A stretch of DNA of 10,590 nucleotides from Clostridia bacterium. GTDB taxonomy: Bacteria > Bacillota > Clostridia > Christensenellales > Aristaeellaceae. The notes below the pieces were generated by a model, which saw only the letters and a list, made by a program, of their open reading frames with translations, was not told the origin of the DNA and did not search any database. Shown one piece after another: positions 1 through 6,510 of this stretch. Location of the stretch: positions 1-10,590 of the forward strand of contig JAFUGB010000014.1 of the NCBI GenBank assembly GCA_017469605.1, read 5' to 3'. Position 1 is the stretch's first letter. Each line of letters opens with the position of its first letter. The translations under genes were made by a program, and so were the position numbers.

Positions 1-1
1 G

Positions 2-595
2 CCGGTGAGCCTGCGGGCGCCCGCCGGGGCGGTGACCGTGCTCACGGGACGCAGCTGCTCGGGAAAAACCACGCTTTTGCATATGCTGGCGGGCCTTTTG
101 ACGCCCACCGAGGGCAAGGTATTTCTGGGCGACACCGATCTGTATACGCTGGGCGACGCCGCGCTTTCCCGCCTGCGCAACGAAAAAATCGGCGTGGTGC
201 CTCAGGGCCGCAGCGCCGTGGACACACTGACCGTTTGGGAAAATATCCTGCTGCCCGCCCAACTGTACGGACGTCCCGCGCCTGAGGCCGCGGCGGCGGC
301 CTGGATGGAACGGCTGGGGATCAAGGACCTTTCCGACGCCCGGCCCGCCCAGCTTTCGGGCGGCGAGCTGCGCCGCATGGCCGTCGCCCGGGCGCTGGCC
401 CAGGATCCCGATATCGTTTTTGCCGATGAGCCCACCGGCGATCTGGATGATGAAAACACCAGGACGGTGCTCAGCGCCCTGCAGGCAGCCGCGCGGCAGG
501 GCAAGGCGGTGTTCCTGGTGACCCACGAGTCCGAAGCCCTGCGTTACGCCGACCGCGCCTTTCGCATGGATAGGGGCGTGCTGGCGGAGCTGTAA
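2..595 (+). CDS. ABC transporter ATP-binding protein, LolD/MacB type (5' end cut by window)
   Basis: This is the nucleotide-binding subunit of an ABC transporter. It hydrolyses ATP at the cytoplasmic face to power a membrane permease that is not in the window. In 196 visible residues the Walker A motif is at 15-23 (GRSCSGKTT, with Cys where Gly is usual), the Q-loop Gln at 67, the signature LSGGE at 117-121, Walker B with catalytic Glu at 136-142, and the switch His at 174. The 'LSRLRNEKIGVVPQ' stretch and 'DEPTGDLD' are typical of the LolD/MacB/FtsE-like group that pairs with FtsX-type permeases. Family members have about 30-40 residues before Walker A and only 14 are seen here. The frame is open to the window edge, so the GTG at 5 is probably internal. 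The gene ends at TAA 593-595. The substrate cannot be told from this subunit. Confidence 0.93.
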   Translation, partial: PVSLRAPAGAVTVLTGRSCSGKTTLLHMLAGLLTPTEGKVFLGDTDLYTLGDAALSRLRNEKIGVVPQGRSAVDTLTVWENILLPAQLYGRPAPEAAAAAWMERLGIKDLSDARPAQLSGGELRRMAVARALAQDPDIVFADEPTGDLDDENTRTVLSALQAAARQGKAVFLVTHESEALRYADRAFRMDRGVLAEL

Positions 596-625
596 AGCCT
601 GGATGATACCGCTGTTCTTTCAGAT

Positions 626-657
626 GGAAAAGCGGATAAAAGCCGCCGCGCTTTTTC
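626..657 (+). terminator. Possible terminator after ABC ATPase gene
   Basis: GGAAAAGCG (626-634) can pair with CGCTTTTTC (649-657), with one G-T pair, around a 14-nt loop. The T-run is inside the 3' arm rather than after it, so this is weaker than a textbook intrinsic terminator. Its place 31 nt after the ABC stop codon fits. Confidence 0.4.
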
Positions 658-759
658 CGGCTACCAGGGCCGCGGACGGGCAAACGGCATTGCGGAAAGC
701 GGAAAAGCGTTTTGGCATACCCTCTTTGCCTGTACGCTCGTACTCCCTCTTGGCCGCTC

Positions 760-788
760 TTGACAAAAGCGCTGCCTTGCGGTATGAT
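760..788 (+). promoter_or_regulatory. Sigma-70 promoter for the tRNA-Ser unit
   Basis: A perfect -35 TTGACA (760-765), a 17-nt spacer and a -10 TATGAT (783-788; one mismatch to consensus) predict a start near 795-797. That is only about 5-7 nt before the tRNA-like 5' copy at 802 and about 180 nt before the intact tRNA at 977. It is the best promoter in the left part of the window. The spacing suggests that it originally served a tRNA beginning at 802. Confidence 0.75.
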
Positions 789-801
789 ACATAGTAGTTG
801 C

Positions 802-850
802 GAAGGTGTATCGAAGCGGCCATGGCAGGGGCTTGAAATTGTCCCGGAAA
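802..850 (+). pseudogene. Decayed 5' copy of tRNA-Ser
   Basis: Positions 802-823 match the 5' end of the intact tRNA-Ser (977-998) at 19 of 22 bases, covering the acceptor 5' strand, the linker and most of the D arm. Two of the three differences are T-to-C changes. Beyond 823 similarity fades. A GAAAT stretch follows, and GGGGC/GTCCC could pair around an 8-nt loop, which is wrong for a tRNA anticodon arm. No 3' acceptor strand complementary to GAAGGTG and no T-arm is visible downstream. It could be a dead tandem copy of the tRNA gene, or the short duplication left by an insertion at the tRNA 5' end. The 3' boundary is a guess. Confidence 0.5.
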
Positions 851-925
851 TTTGGACCCGTTGGCGCAGCCCCTTGTTTTTCAAAGCTTTCGGGCCTTGA
901 AAAGGTGAAAGTCCCTTGCTTTCTC

Positions 926-964
926 TCCTGATTTTCTTTCCAGTTTCCAGGGCGAAAATCAGGA
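926..964 (+). repeat. 11-bp inverted repeat upstream of tRNA-Ser
   Basis: TCCTGATTTTC (926-936) is perfectly complementary to GAAAATCAGGA (954-964), with a 17-nt loop that holds a tandem TTTCCAG TTTCCAG (937-950). No T-run follows, so it is not a terminator. It would form in the leader of the tRNA precursor, 12 nt before the mature 5' end, and may influence processing. Confidence 0.5.
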
Positions 965-976
965 TGGAAATACCTT

Positions 977-1065
977 GGAGGTGTATCGAAGTGGTCATAA
1001 CGGCCCTGACTCGAAATCAGGTAGGGTGAAAGCCTTCGTGGGTTCGAATCCCACCGCCTCCGCCA
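977..1065 (+). tRNA. tRNA-Ser, anticodon CGA, CCA encoded
   Basis: The acceptor stem GGAGGTG (977-983) pairs with CGCCTCC (1055-1061, one G-T pair). The discriminator G is at 1062 and CCA is encoded at 1063-1065. The anticodon stem CCTGA/TCAGG (1005-1009/1017-1021) closes a 7-nt loop with anticodon CGA at 1012-1014, which reads UCG serine codons. A long variable arm (about 1022-1038), typical of serine tRNA, lies before a T-arm with GTGGG/CCCAC around TTCGAAT. The transcript probably starts at the promoter near 760-788 and ends at the hairpin at 1102-1143. The AT-richer accessory block begins right after its 3' end. Confidence 0.96.
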
Positions 1066-1070
1066 AACAA

Positions 1071-1098
1071 GGACTAAGAAAAGAGACAAACTTAGTCC
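1071..1098 (+). other. Stem-loop just after tRNA 3' end
   Basis: GGACTAAG (1071-1078) and CTTAGTCC (1091-1098) form a perfect 8-bp stem with a 12-nt A-rich loop, starting 5 nt after the encoded CCA. No T-run follows. It precedes the true terminator and may act in 3'-end processing of the tRNA precursor. Confidence 0.5.
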
Positions 1099-1101
1099 AG
1101 T

Positions 1102-1143
1102 AAGAAAGTCCTTGATTTACCCTTGTAAATCGGGGATTTTCTT
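1102..1143. terminator. Bidirectional intrinsic terminator (tRNA-Ser / sortase)
   Basis: Arms 1102-1120 and 1125-1143 form a 19-bp stem (three G-T pairs on the + strand) around a CCTT loop. The outer end of the stem is AAGAAA/TTTCTT, so either strand's RNA ends its hairpin in a U-rich run. It lies between the tRNA-Ser (+) and the sortase stop codon at 1147-1149 (-), serving both convergent units. Confidence 0.85.
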
Positions 1144-1146
1144 ATG

Positions 1147-2118
1147 CTATCGTTTTCTGCTATTTTCTACCAGTTTTTTCAATTCCTTTTCATCTTCGCT
1201 GTCTCTGATGCGCCGCGCAGCGATTACCCTGCGATCTTCTTCTTTCTCCACACAGGTAACAAGGATCAGAATTTGATCCTCTGGTTGTACATCAATAGTA
1301 CAGGTATGAACGGAAACGGAAATCAGCATCTCAATTGCTGACTGCCGTGCTGAAATGTCGGCAGACTGCAGGGAGAAGAAATCAACGTAGTTTTGTTCGT
1401 GCTCATTGGTGCTGATGATCCCCGCGGCAAAAACCACATAGCGGCCCGGCTCATACATCGTATCGAACGAAATAAAGGGGGCGTTGTGATAAAAGGTGCT
1501 GTTTTCATAATTGCGCAGGCTGCCAAACATAGCACCGCTTTTCATATTGTGGCCATAGATAATATAGGTGTAGGGCCTGTTTTTCAGCCCGATGGCAGAA
1601 TCGAGGAACAAAGCTCCATTGACGTTTTCCTGGTTTTCGGCATCGTGATCCAGGTAATAGATGTTATCCCGCTGCAGTACCGGTTCTTCCAGCAGCTTAT
1701 GGATGCTCAGCCAGCCTATGATATATTTGTTTTCCTTTTGCAGCGTTTTGAAACGGCTTAGGATGCTCAGCTTGGGATTGTCTGAGTAAGATATAGTTGG
1801 CAGGCGAAGAATCCGTATTTGCTCTTCCGTTTGGATGGCCGTTGATGTTTCAGCAGGCGTAGGGGTATAATTGGCTGTTTTTTCGTGAGCAGCAGGAAGC
1901 ACTTCCGGCATGATGACAGGCACATCTGTGGGAGCTGTTTGATATACCTGCAACAATTTCTGGGCGATGGAAGAGGAACACATGAAATCCATACCATAGC
2001 CAATCAGGTGGACCAGACCCAAGATGATCAGCCCAAGAGCCAGCAGCGCTGTAAACAGCCGTCCCCATAGGATATGCCGGTGCCGATTGTTTCTGCATTT
2101 CCTGGGAAGCTGATACAT
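1147..2118 (-). CDS. Class B-type sortase
   Basis: A membrane-anchored cysteine transpeptidase that cleaves a sorting signal and joins the secreted protein to the cell wall. The ATG at 2118 is chosen over an in-frame ATG at 2148 because AAAAAGGAG lies just before it, giving 323 residues. Residues about 21-42 are one membrane segment, followed by a Thr/Pro-containing stalk. The catalytic domain covers about 110-310. Visible are His190 in 'YGHNMKSGAMFGSL', Cys289 in 'ILVTCV', and Arg296/297 in 'EDRRVIAARR', which is the expected His-Cys-Arg order. The Tyr-Gly-His-Asn-Met and Gly-x-Met-Phe motifs favour class B over class A. The likely substrate is the VPQTG adhesin encoded just upstream. It is the last gene of the module and ends at the shared terminator. 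Whether it anchors monomers or builds polymers is unknown. Confidence 0.93.
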   Translation of the reverse strand: MYQLPRKCRNNRHRHILWGRLFTALLALGLIILGLVHLIGYGMDFMCSSSIAQKLLQVYQTAPTDVPVIMPEVLPAAHEKTANYTPTPAETSTAIQTEEQIRILRLPTISYSDNPKLSILSRFKTLQKENKYIIGWLSIHKLLEEPVLQRDNIYYLDHDAENQENVNGALFLDSAIGLKNRPYTYIIYGHNMKSGAMFGSLRNYENSTFYHNAPFISFDTMYEPGRYVVFAAGIISTNEHEQNYVDFFSLQSADISARQSAIEMLISVSVHTCTIDVQPEDQILILVTCVEKEEDRRVIAARRIRDSEDEKELKKLVENSRKR

Positions 2119-2137
2119 GGCATTTCTCCTTTTTATG

Positions 2138-2174
2138 AAACAGGCCATACAAGTTTTCCTGGTATGGCCTGTTT
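2138..2174 (-). promoter_or_regulatory. Intergenic hairpin between adhesin and sortase
   Basis: A perfect 13-bp inverted repeat (2138-2150 / 2162-2174) with an 11-nt loop lies between the adhesin stop (2189) and the sortase ribosome binding site. On the - strand it ends in GTTTCAT, a short U-run. It could be a leaky terminator lowering sortase relative to adhesin, or a block to 3' exonucleases protecting adhesin mRNA. Confidence 0.65.
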
Positions 2175-2188
2175 GCCGTATCGCTGGA

Positions 2189-4618
2189 TTATTTATCTGC
2201 TTTGCGCCGAAGAGAGAAGATCACGCCGCCTAACATGGCAGCACCGGCCAACACAAACGCGATCCACAAAGCTGGCTGGGCTTCATCGCCGGTTTGGGGC
2301 ACCCGATAGTTGATGATTGTGCCGCCGTTATAGCAACGGTCTGTTTCTCCTGCATGTACGCCAATGTTCTCATAACGAACCTTGTAACCTTCCAGCACGT
2401 TTTCTATGATGTAATAATCTGTTTCTTCAGGAAACCACGCTTCATAGCGCCATTCATTCTCGCTGATAACCTTTTTGTTGAATTTCTTGTGCGCCAAAGT
2501 GCCATCCGGATGATACAGAACCCATTCAATACTGCTTTCATGATCTCCTTGCCAAATCTTTTTGAAGGAAAACTTAAAATCATAGGTGGGAGGAATTGTT
2601 GTAACGGAAGGCATCGGCGTTACCGTCGGTGTAGCCGTAGGCGTAGCTGTTGGTGTCGCAGTCGGCGTGGGTGTAGGCGTCGCGGTTGGCGTCGCCGTGG
2701 GTGTAGGCGTAGGCGTAGCGGTCGGCGTCGCCGTCGGCGTGGGCGTAGGCGTAGGCGTAGGAGTCGGCGTTGCCGTGGGTGTAGGCGTAGGCGTAGGAGT
2801 CGGCGTTGCCGTCGGTGTGGCTGTAGGTGTAGCTGTTGGTGTCGGAGTGGGCGTGGGCGTGGGCGTGGGCGTAGGCGTAGGAGTCGGCGTCGCCGTGGGT
2901 GTAGGTGTAGGCGTAGCGGTCGGCGTTACCGTCGGTGTGGCCGTCGGTGTGGGCGTAGGTGTTGCCTTAAAAATATTAACGACAGTTAATCCTTTCTCGT
3001 CTTTTTCATAATCTTGTGGGACGGCATCATTCCCATCAGCATCCACTTCTTTTACCGAATAGGTATAGGGTTCTCCGAAAACATTTGTGATCGGAAGATC
3101 ATTCCAGGTGATTTGGCTTATACTGTCCACCACTGGTTCCGGTGTGCCAACAGGAACGGCGATGGATTGCCCGGCGGACTGACGGTAAAGCTGGAAATAA
3201 ATTGTGGGATGTGTTTGCGTATTCTCGCTTCCATCTGCGTTTTCCCATACTTTGATTGCTGTCACGGATGTTGTGCGAATAGCGTTTTCAACAGTCAGGG
3301 ACAGGCTTTGCGTTTCCAATGTATCCACATCAAGATCAAATTCATAGGGAGACGCTGCTGTATAACGCATTGTCATGTAATCCGGCGCTTGTGTCTCATA
3401 CAACCGATAATGACCGGTTCGTAGTTTTGTCATTGTGGCTGTGCCCAAAGCGTTTGTTGTGATGTCACCAATCAGAGTCCAGTTTCCGTCTACCAGTTTT
3501 TCAACACGTATTACAACGCCCTCCACCATCCGGTCCGTATTCGCTATCTTTTTGATGACTTGAAGCACGCCGCGCGGCAAACCGTGCATTTCACCGCCCT
3601 GGTCCACATTGGAAAAATGGTCGTCATCATGATACGAATTGGCCTGATCATCGCTTCCGATCCAGAATACATCAGCAGCATTTTGAAAATATGCAAGCGA
3701 ATAATCGGTTATTTCGCAGCGATAGATCAGGCACCAGTAAGTTTCATCTGCTGATTCCTGGTCAATCCTCCAGCTTAAATTGCCAGAATCGCTGAATTGC
3801 AGTTCGGATTTCGGGTAGGCCTGATTCCAGGCCGATACAACTTCCGTAACCGTACCAGTATATGTGCTCGCAATCTTTCCAGAGGAGTAAATCCGCATAT
3901 AGGAAGGATCCACGGCTTGTCCCGGGCCAAGCGTATCCTGGATTGATATATCGGAATGAACCGGCAATTGATTTTCATTCGCCGTTAGGATCCACTGTGT
4001 GTACGTAGGGTCCTCCGGATCGAGGCTCATCACCCAGCCGATATCATCAACCCATGTATATCCGTCGCCAATGAAATCGGCTTGCTTTCGCACATCCGGA
4101 ATCTCGCCGCCCTCTATATCCCCGCTTCCTGCTTTATGAATGGAAACCTCTGCTTTTTTTGTCCCTGCGACCACTTCAACCGTCTGCGTGTTTTCATCCT
4201 GGGTATCGGTAGCATTTACCGCCATGGCCTCGAACCAGAAGCTGCCTTGCACGTCGTACAATTCATCAACATTGCTGTTGAAGAGAATGGCCACGCCAGC
4301 GGACGATACCTCCGCGGTCGCGAAAGTGATCCCCTCTGCATTCATCAGCGGAATGGTGGCTTTGTAGCCTTTCAGGTAAGCATCTCCGGAAGTTGGCCAG
4401 CTGATGGTCATGGTATCGCCGGCATGGAAAACGTGCTCATTGGGGCTTCCGTCGCTGAATTCCACCTCAATGCGGACTTTGCCATAGTTTTCCACTTCGG
4501 CAGGGCTGACGCTCAGACCGGTAATGTATATATCTGAAAGATCTGCAGCGCTGGCCGGGATACTCGTTATCATGAATATGGCTGTAATCAGGAGCAGGAA
4601 GAAAGTGCCCCTTTTCAT
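2189..4618 (-). CDS. Sortase-anchored Cna-B adhesin with Thr-Pro repeat tract
   Basis: A large secreted surface protein. The start chosen is ATG 4618 (809 residues): AGGA lies 6-7 nt before it and a signal peptide begins at once (Lys-Arg, hydrophobic core, cleavage after Ala24 in 'PASA'). ATG 4657, preceded by AAGGTG, is possible; ATG 4684 lies within a hairpin. Residues about 27-151 and 152-348 are two beta-rich regions resembling collagen/fibrinogen-type adhesin modules. Residues 351-445 are SpaA-like and 449-551 Cna-B-like. A Thr-Pro tract covers 552-668, and a third Cna-B-like domain covers about 680-771. Each of the three has isopeptide candidates: Lys356/357-Glu408-Asn445, Lys456-Glu524-Asn548, Lys686/687-Glu739-Asn770. 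VPQTG is at 773-777, a membrane segment at about 783-803, then RRK. I see no pilin motif, so monomeric display is more likely. Ligand unknown. Confidence 0.9.
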   Translation of the reverse strand: MKRGTFFLLLITAIFMITSIPASAADLSDIYITGLSVSPAEVENYGKVRIEVEFSDGSPNEHVFHAGDTMTISWPTSGDAYLKGYKATIPLMNAEGITFATAEVSSAGVAILFNSNVDELYDVQGSFWFEAMAVNATDTQDENTQTVEVVAGTKKAEVSIHKAGSGDIEGGEIPDVRKQADFIGDGYTWVDDIGWVMSLDPEDPTYTQWILTANENQLPVHSDISIQDTLGPGQAVDPSYMRIYSSGKIASTYTGTVTEVVSAWNQAYPKSELQFSDSGNLSWRIDQESADETYWCLIYRCEITDYSLAYFQNAADVFWIGSDDQANSYHDDDHFSNVDQGGEMHGLPRGVLQVIKKIANTDRMVEGVVIRVEKLVDGNWTLIGDITTNALGTATMTKLRTGHYRLYETQAPDYMTMRYTAASPYEFDLDVDTLETQSLSLTVENAIRTTSVTAIKVWENADGSENTQTHPTIYFQLYRQSAGQSIAVPVGTPEPVVDSISQITWNDLPITNVFGEPYTYSVKEVDADGNDAVPQDYEKDEKGLTVVNIFKATPTPTPTATPTVTPTATPTPTPTATPTPTPTPTPTPTPTPTPTATPTATPTATPTPTPTPTPTATPTPTPTPTPTPTATPTATPTPTPTATPTATPTPTPTATPTATPTATPTVTPMPSVTTIPPTYDFKFSFKKIWQGDHESSIEWVLYHPDGTLAHKKFNKKVISENEWRYEAWFPEETDYYIIENVLEGYKVRYENIGVHAGETDRCYNGGTIINYRVPQTGDEAQPALWIAFVLAGAAMLGGVIFSLRRKADK
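2615..2965 (-). repeat. Thr-Pro hexanucleotide repeat tract inside the adhesin
   Basis: 117 codons with Thr at every second residue and Pro, Ala or Val between, in TPTP, TATP and TVTP units. The DNA is a degenerate 6-bp repeat (ACN CCN or ACN GCN), rich in C and A on the coding strand. Changes by whole 6-bp units keep the frame, so length may vary between strains. The protein would be an extended, stiff stalk and a possible O-glycosylation target. It separates the second and third Cna-B-like domains. Confidence 0.95.
2849..2869 (+). other. G-quadruplex motif on the template strand of the adhesin gene
   Basis: Four GGG runs (2849-2851, 2855-2857, 2861-2863, 2867-2869) are separated by identical CGT loops on the + strand, which is the template strand for the adhesin. 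This fits the canonical G3 with short-loop quadruplex pattern. Many GG runs flank it. It may be a by-product of the Thr-Pro coding sequence. Confidence 0.6.
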
Positions 4619-4682
4619 GATATTTCCTGTAGAAAAACTTGTTTTGGAATGAAGCATGAGAATCACCTTTTCATCCTGTGTC

Positions 4683-4724
4683 ATAATCGTCTCAGCAGAA
4701 TGCCAAGATGTTGCTGAGGATTAT
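4683..4724 (-). promoter_or_regulatory. Intergenic hairpin between regulator and adhesin
   Basis: ATAATC and CTCAGCA (4683-4688, 4691-4697) pair with TGCTGAG and GATTAT (4712-4718, 4719-4724): 13 bp with a 2-nt bulge and a 14-nt loop. On the - strand no U-run follows, so it looks like a processing or stability element rather than a terminator. The in-frame ATG at 4684 lies within its arm, which argues against that start for the adhesin. Confidence 0.55.
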
Positions 4725-4729
4725 ATATT

Positions 4730-6457
4730 TCAATAAGTTTGATTCATGAGTTCACCATGCGTATCTTCTCCCCAGCTGTAATCCATCAGATAATTTGCGT
4801 GAAGCTGCTCTCGCTCATCTGGGCTGCAAGCTAAATAGTCGTACAAATCACAGTTGATTTTTTCAGGAATGATACGTCTCATTCCCGATGAGCTTTCAAT
4901 AATATCCTCTACGTCATATTGCCTGAGCGTTTCCTTCAGCCGCATAACAACTTTTCGCAGTCGGGAACTGGTGAGTTTATTCAGCGGTTCATTTTCCCAA
5001 AGATATGAGATTAAATTGCCGGAAGCAGCATAACCGCCTCGGCGGTCCACAAGCAAAGCCAATAATTCTTTTGCTTTATTGTGAGAAAAGCAAATAGGAA
5101 CGCCGTCGACAAGCACGTTAAAATAACCAAAGGTTATGATTTCGACAACATGCCCTTTGGCCGTGCGGTTTTTCACTTTTTCAGCAGATCCCTTGGGCAG
5201 CGCGTGATCAAAATAAAACACATACCGTCCACCGCCCGCCGCCTGCGCTTTTGCAAGCGCTTGTTTGGCCTTGTCGAAAGCACATCTGTATCCTTTTTCC
5301 GGATCATGGGTGCAGGCGGCAACGCCCATGCTAACGGAGCCATTTGCTGGAGCAAGTGAATTGCTGAGCTCCTGAAACAAATTGTCAGCGCAATCCACTC
5401 TTTTTTTATCATCTCCAAGCTCATGGTGGCAAAGAACAAAGCAGTTTTCGCTGAAACGGGCAAATACGCAATTCGCCCCTTCCTTTCTTTCCAGCAAATC
5501 AATCACTTTGTTTTCAAGGGAATTACGTTTTTCATTAGCATATGTATCATACGCATCAATCGCAATCAAAAAGAGCAGATTAAAGCACATCTGCCAGTTT
5601 TTTGCGATGAGGTTACGGCTGCACAGCGCTTCAAAATCGCTTTGGGAAATCATTACATGCCTTGCTGATGTATGATCTGCGTTTCCGGGTTCATCAGCGA
5701 TATGTAAATGCATCCCCGAAAAAAGGAAACGATCATCACCAAGACTGATGAGTATCCCCTTGCAAGGAATTGACAACCCGGACGGCTCCCGTATATCAAA
5801 ATAGATGGTTTTGATGTTATGGGGCTCAACACCCGGACGAACGTTTTTTTCAAAAAACGCATGAAGTCTCTCACTGTCTTTTTCCGCCACCTGATTGTTG
5901 AGACGGAAAGACATGGCATCGTCCAGCACAACGCGGCGGCCTTTGCTTTTATCCCCGCCTCTGCAAAAAACGCATTGGGCGGTGTTTTCACGCGGGTTCA
6001 TCTCCCCGATCCATTCACACGCTGTGCTTAACGCCATCACGCAGGTATCTTTCAACGCATCAGCCTGCGCCTTTCTCTCCTGTCTCATATCATAAACAGT
6101 CGCGCAAAACGCCTCGTGATCATCGGCCGTATAACGGCTGATCATGCTGCGTACTGGAATGCGCTGAAAGGCCACATTATAAAGATCTCCAACAAACAAC
6201 GCCGGTTCTTGCTTTTCACGAATGCTGCGAATGCACGCCATTAATTGCCGCGTTCCTTCTATGCTCAGCAGAAGTGACGGGGCCTTTCGGACAACTTGAA
6301 GCCAATTTTTGTTTTCTTCACGGAATCCAAACATGCTTTCCACGGCGGGACTGAGGGTGGTGATCCTGGGCTCCGGTTTCAGCACAAAACAAATGATGCC
6401 GCAAATATCAGTTGTTTCACTTGTTTTTTTCACTTCTTCAGCATTCAAAGCAACCAT
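4730..6457 (-). CDS. PAS / degenerate-GGDEF / winged-helix (BTAD-type) transcriptional regulator
   Basis: A 575-residue cytoplasmic protein with no signal peptide or membrane segment. Residues about 17-125 look like a PAS sensor domain and 130-255 like a second, diverged one. Residues 290-415 follow the GGDEF fold: 'FLIAIDAYDTYAN' at the start, then 'VSMGVAACTHDPEKGY' and 'KAKQALAKAQAAGGGRY'. The catalytic GGDEF position reads SENCF (336-340), so diguanylate cyclase activity is very unlikely. From 438 a winged-helix DNA-binding domain of the OmpR/SARP kind begins ('ITFGYFNVLVDG', 'KAKELLALLVDRRGGY', 'LISYLWE'), followed by a short BTAD-like tail ('NYLMDYSWGE'). The ATG at 6457 follows GGAGAGGAG closely. 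The adhesin begins 111 bp downstream on the same strand, so it probably controls the adhesin and sortase. The ligand is unknown and GGDEF-fold nucleotide binding is only a possibility. Confidence 0.82.
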   Translation of the reverse strand: MVALNAEEVKKTSETTDICGIICFVLKPEPRITTLSPAVESMFGFREENKNWLQVVRKAPSLLLSIEGTRQLMACIRSIREKQEPALFVGDLYNVAFQRIPVRSMISRYTADDHEAFCATVYDMRQERKAQADALKDTCVMALSTACEWIGEMNPRENTAQCVFCRGGDKSKGRRVVLDDAMSFRLNNQVAEKDSERLHAFFEKNVRPGVEPHNIKTIYFDIREPSGLSIPCKGILISLGDDRFLFSGMHLHIADEPGNADHTSARHVMISQSDFEALCSRNLIAKNWQMCFNLLFLIAIDAYDTYANEKRNSLENKVIDLLERKEGANCVFARFSENCFVLCHHELGDDKKRVDCADNLFQELSNSLAPANGSVSMGVAACTHDPEKGYRCAFDKAKQALAKAQAAGGGRYVFYFDHALPKGSAEKVKNRTAKGHVVEIITFGYFNVLVDGVPICFSHNKAKELLALLVDRRGGYAASGNLISYLWENEPLNKLTSSRLRKVVMRLKETLRQYDVEDIIESSSGMRRIIPEKINCDLYDYLACSPDEREQLHANYLMDYSWGEDTHGELMNQTY

Positions 6458-6510
6458 TGCTCCTCTCCGCGATCGTGTTTTTCACGCAGCAATGCGATTG
6501 GGTTATATAT

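Larger units (their letters stand above)
596..976. other. Non-coding interval between ABC ATPase and tRNA-Ser
   Basis: About 380 bases without a credible gene. The short open frames here lack ribosome binding sites and recognisable domains. It holds a possible terminator for the ABC gene (626-657), a strong promoter (760-788), a decayed tRNA-Ser 5' copy (802-823, perhaps to about 850), a small stem-loop (887-911) and an 11-bp inverted repeat (926-964). I see nothing recognisable in 658-759. Confidence 0.7.

Noticed and set aside
802..880. Second functional tRNA (a loop reading GAA could suggest Phe)
   Set aside because: The loop would be 8 nt, and there is no T-arm or matching acceptor 3' strand. 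Only the 5' part resembles the nearby tRNA-Ser.
800..976. T-box leader or intron interrupting the tRNA
   Set aside because: No T-box consensus is present, and the tRNA at 977-1065 is complete and uninterrupted, so an intron is not needed to explain it.
471..998. Minus-strand open frame of 175 codons overlapping the ABC gene and tRNA region
   Set aside because: It is antisense to the ABC gene and crosses the promoter and tRNA-like region, with no domain and no ribosome binding site.
2615..2965. Short regular repeats resembling a CRISPR array
   Set aside because: The repeat unit is 6 bp and coding, with no unique spacers and no cas genes. It is an in-frame Thr-Pro tract.
2294..3011. Long + strand frames rich in Gly-Val or Arg across the repeat tract
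   Set aside because: They are antisense shadows of the Thr-Pro hexanucleotide repeat in the adhesin. They have no ribosome binding site, no domain, and end where the repeat ends.
4619..4684. Longer adhesin start at ATG 4684
   Set aside because: It lies within a hairpin arm, has a poor ribosome binding site and would put 22 polar residues before the signal peptide. ATG 4657 remains possible.
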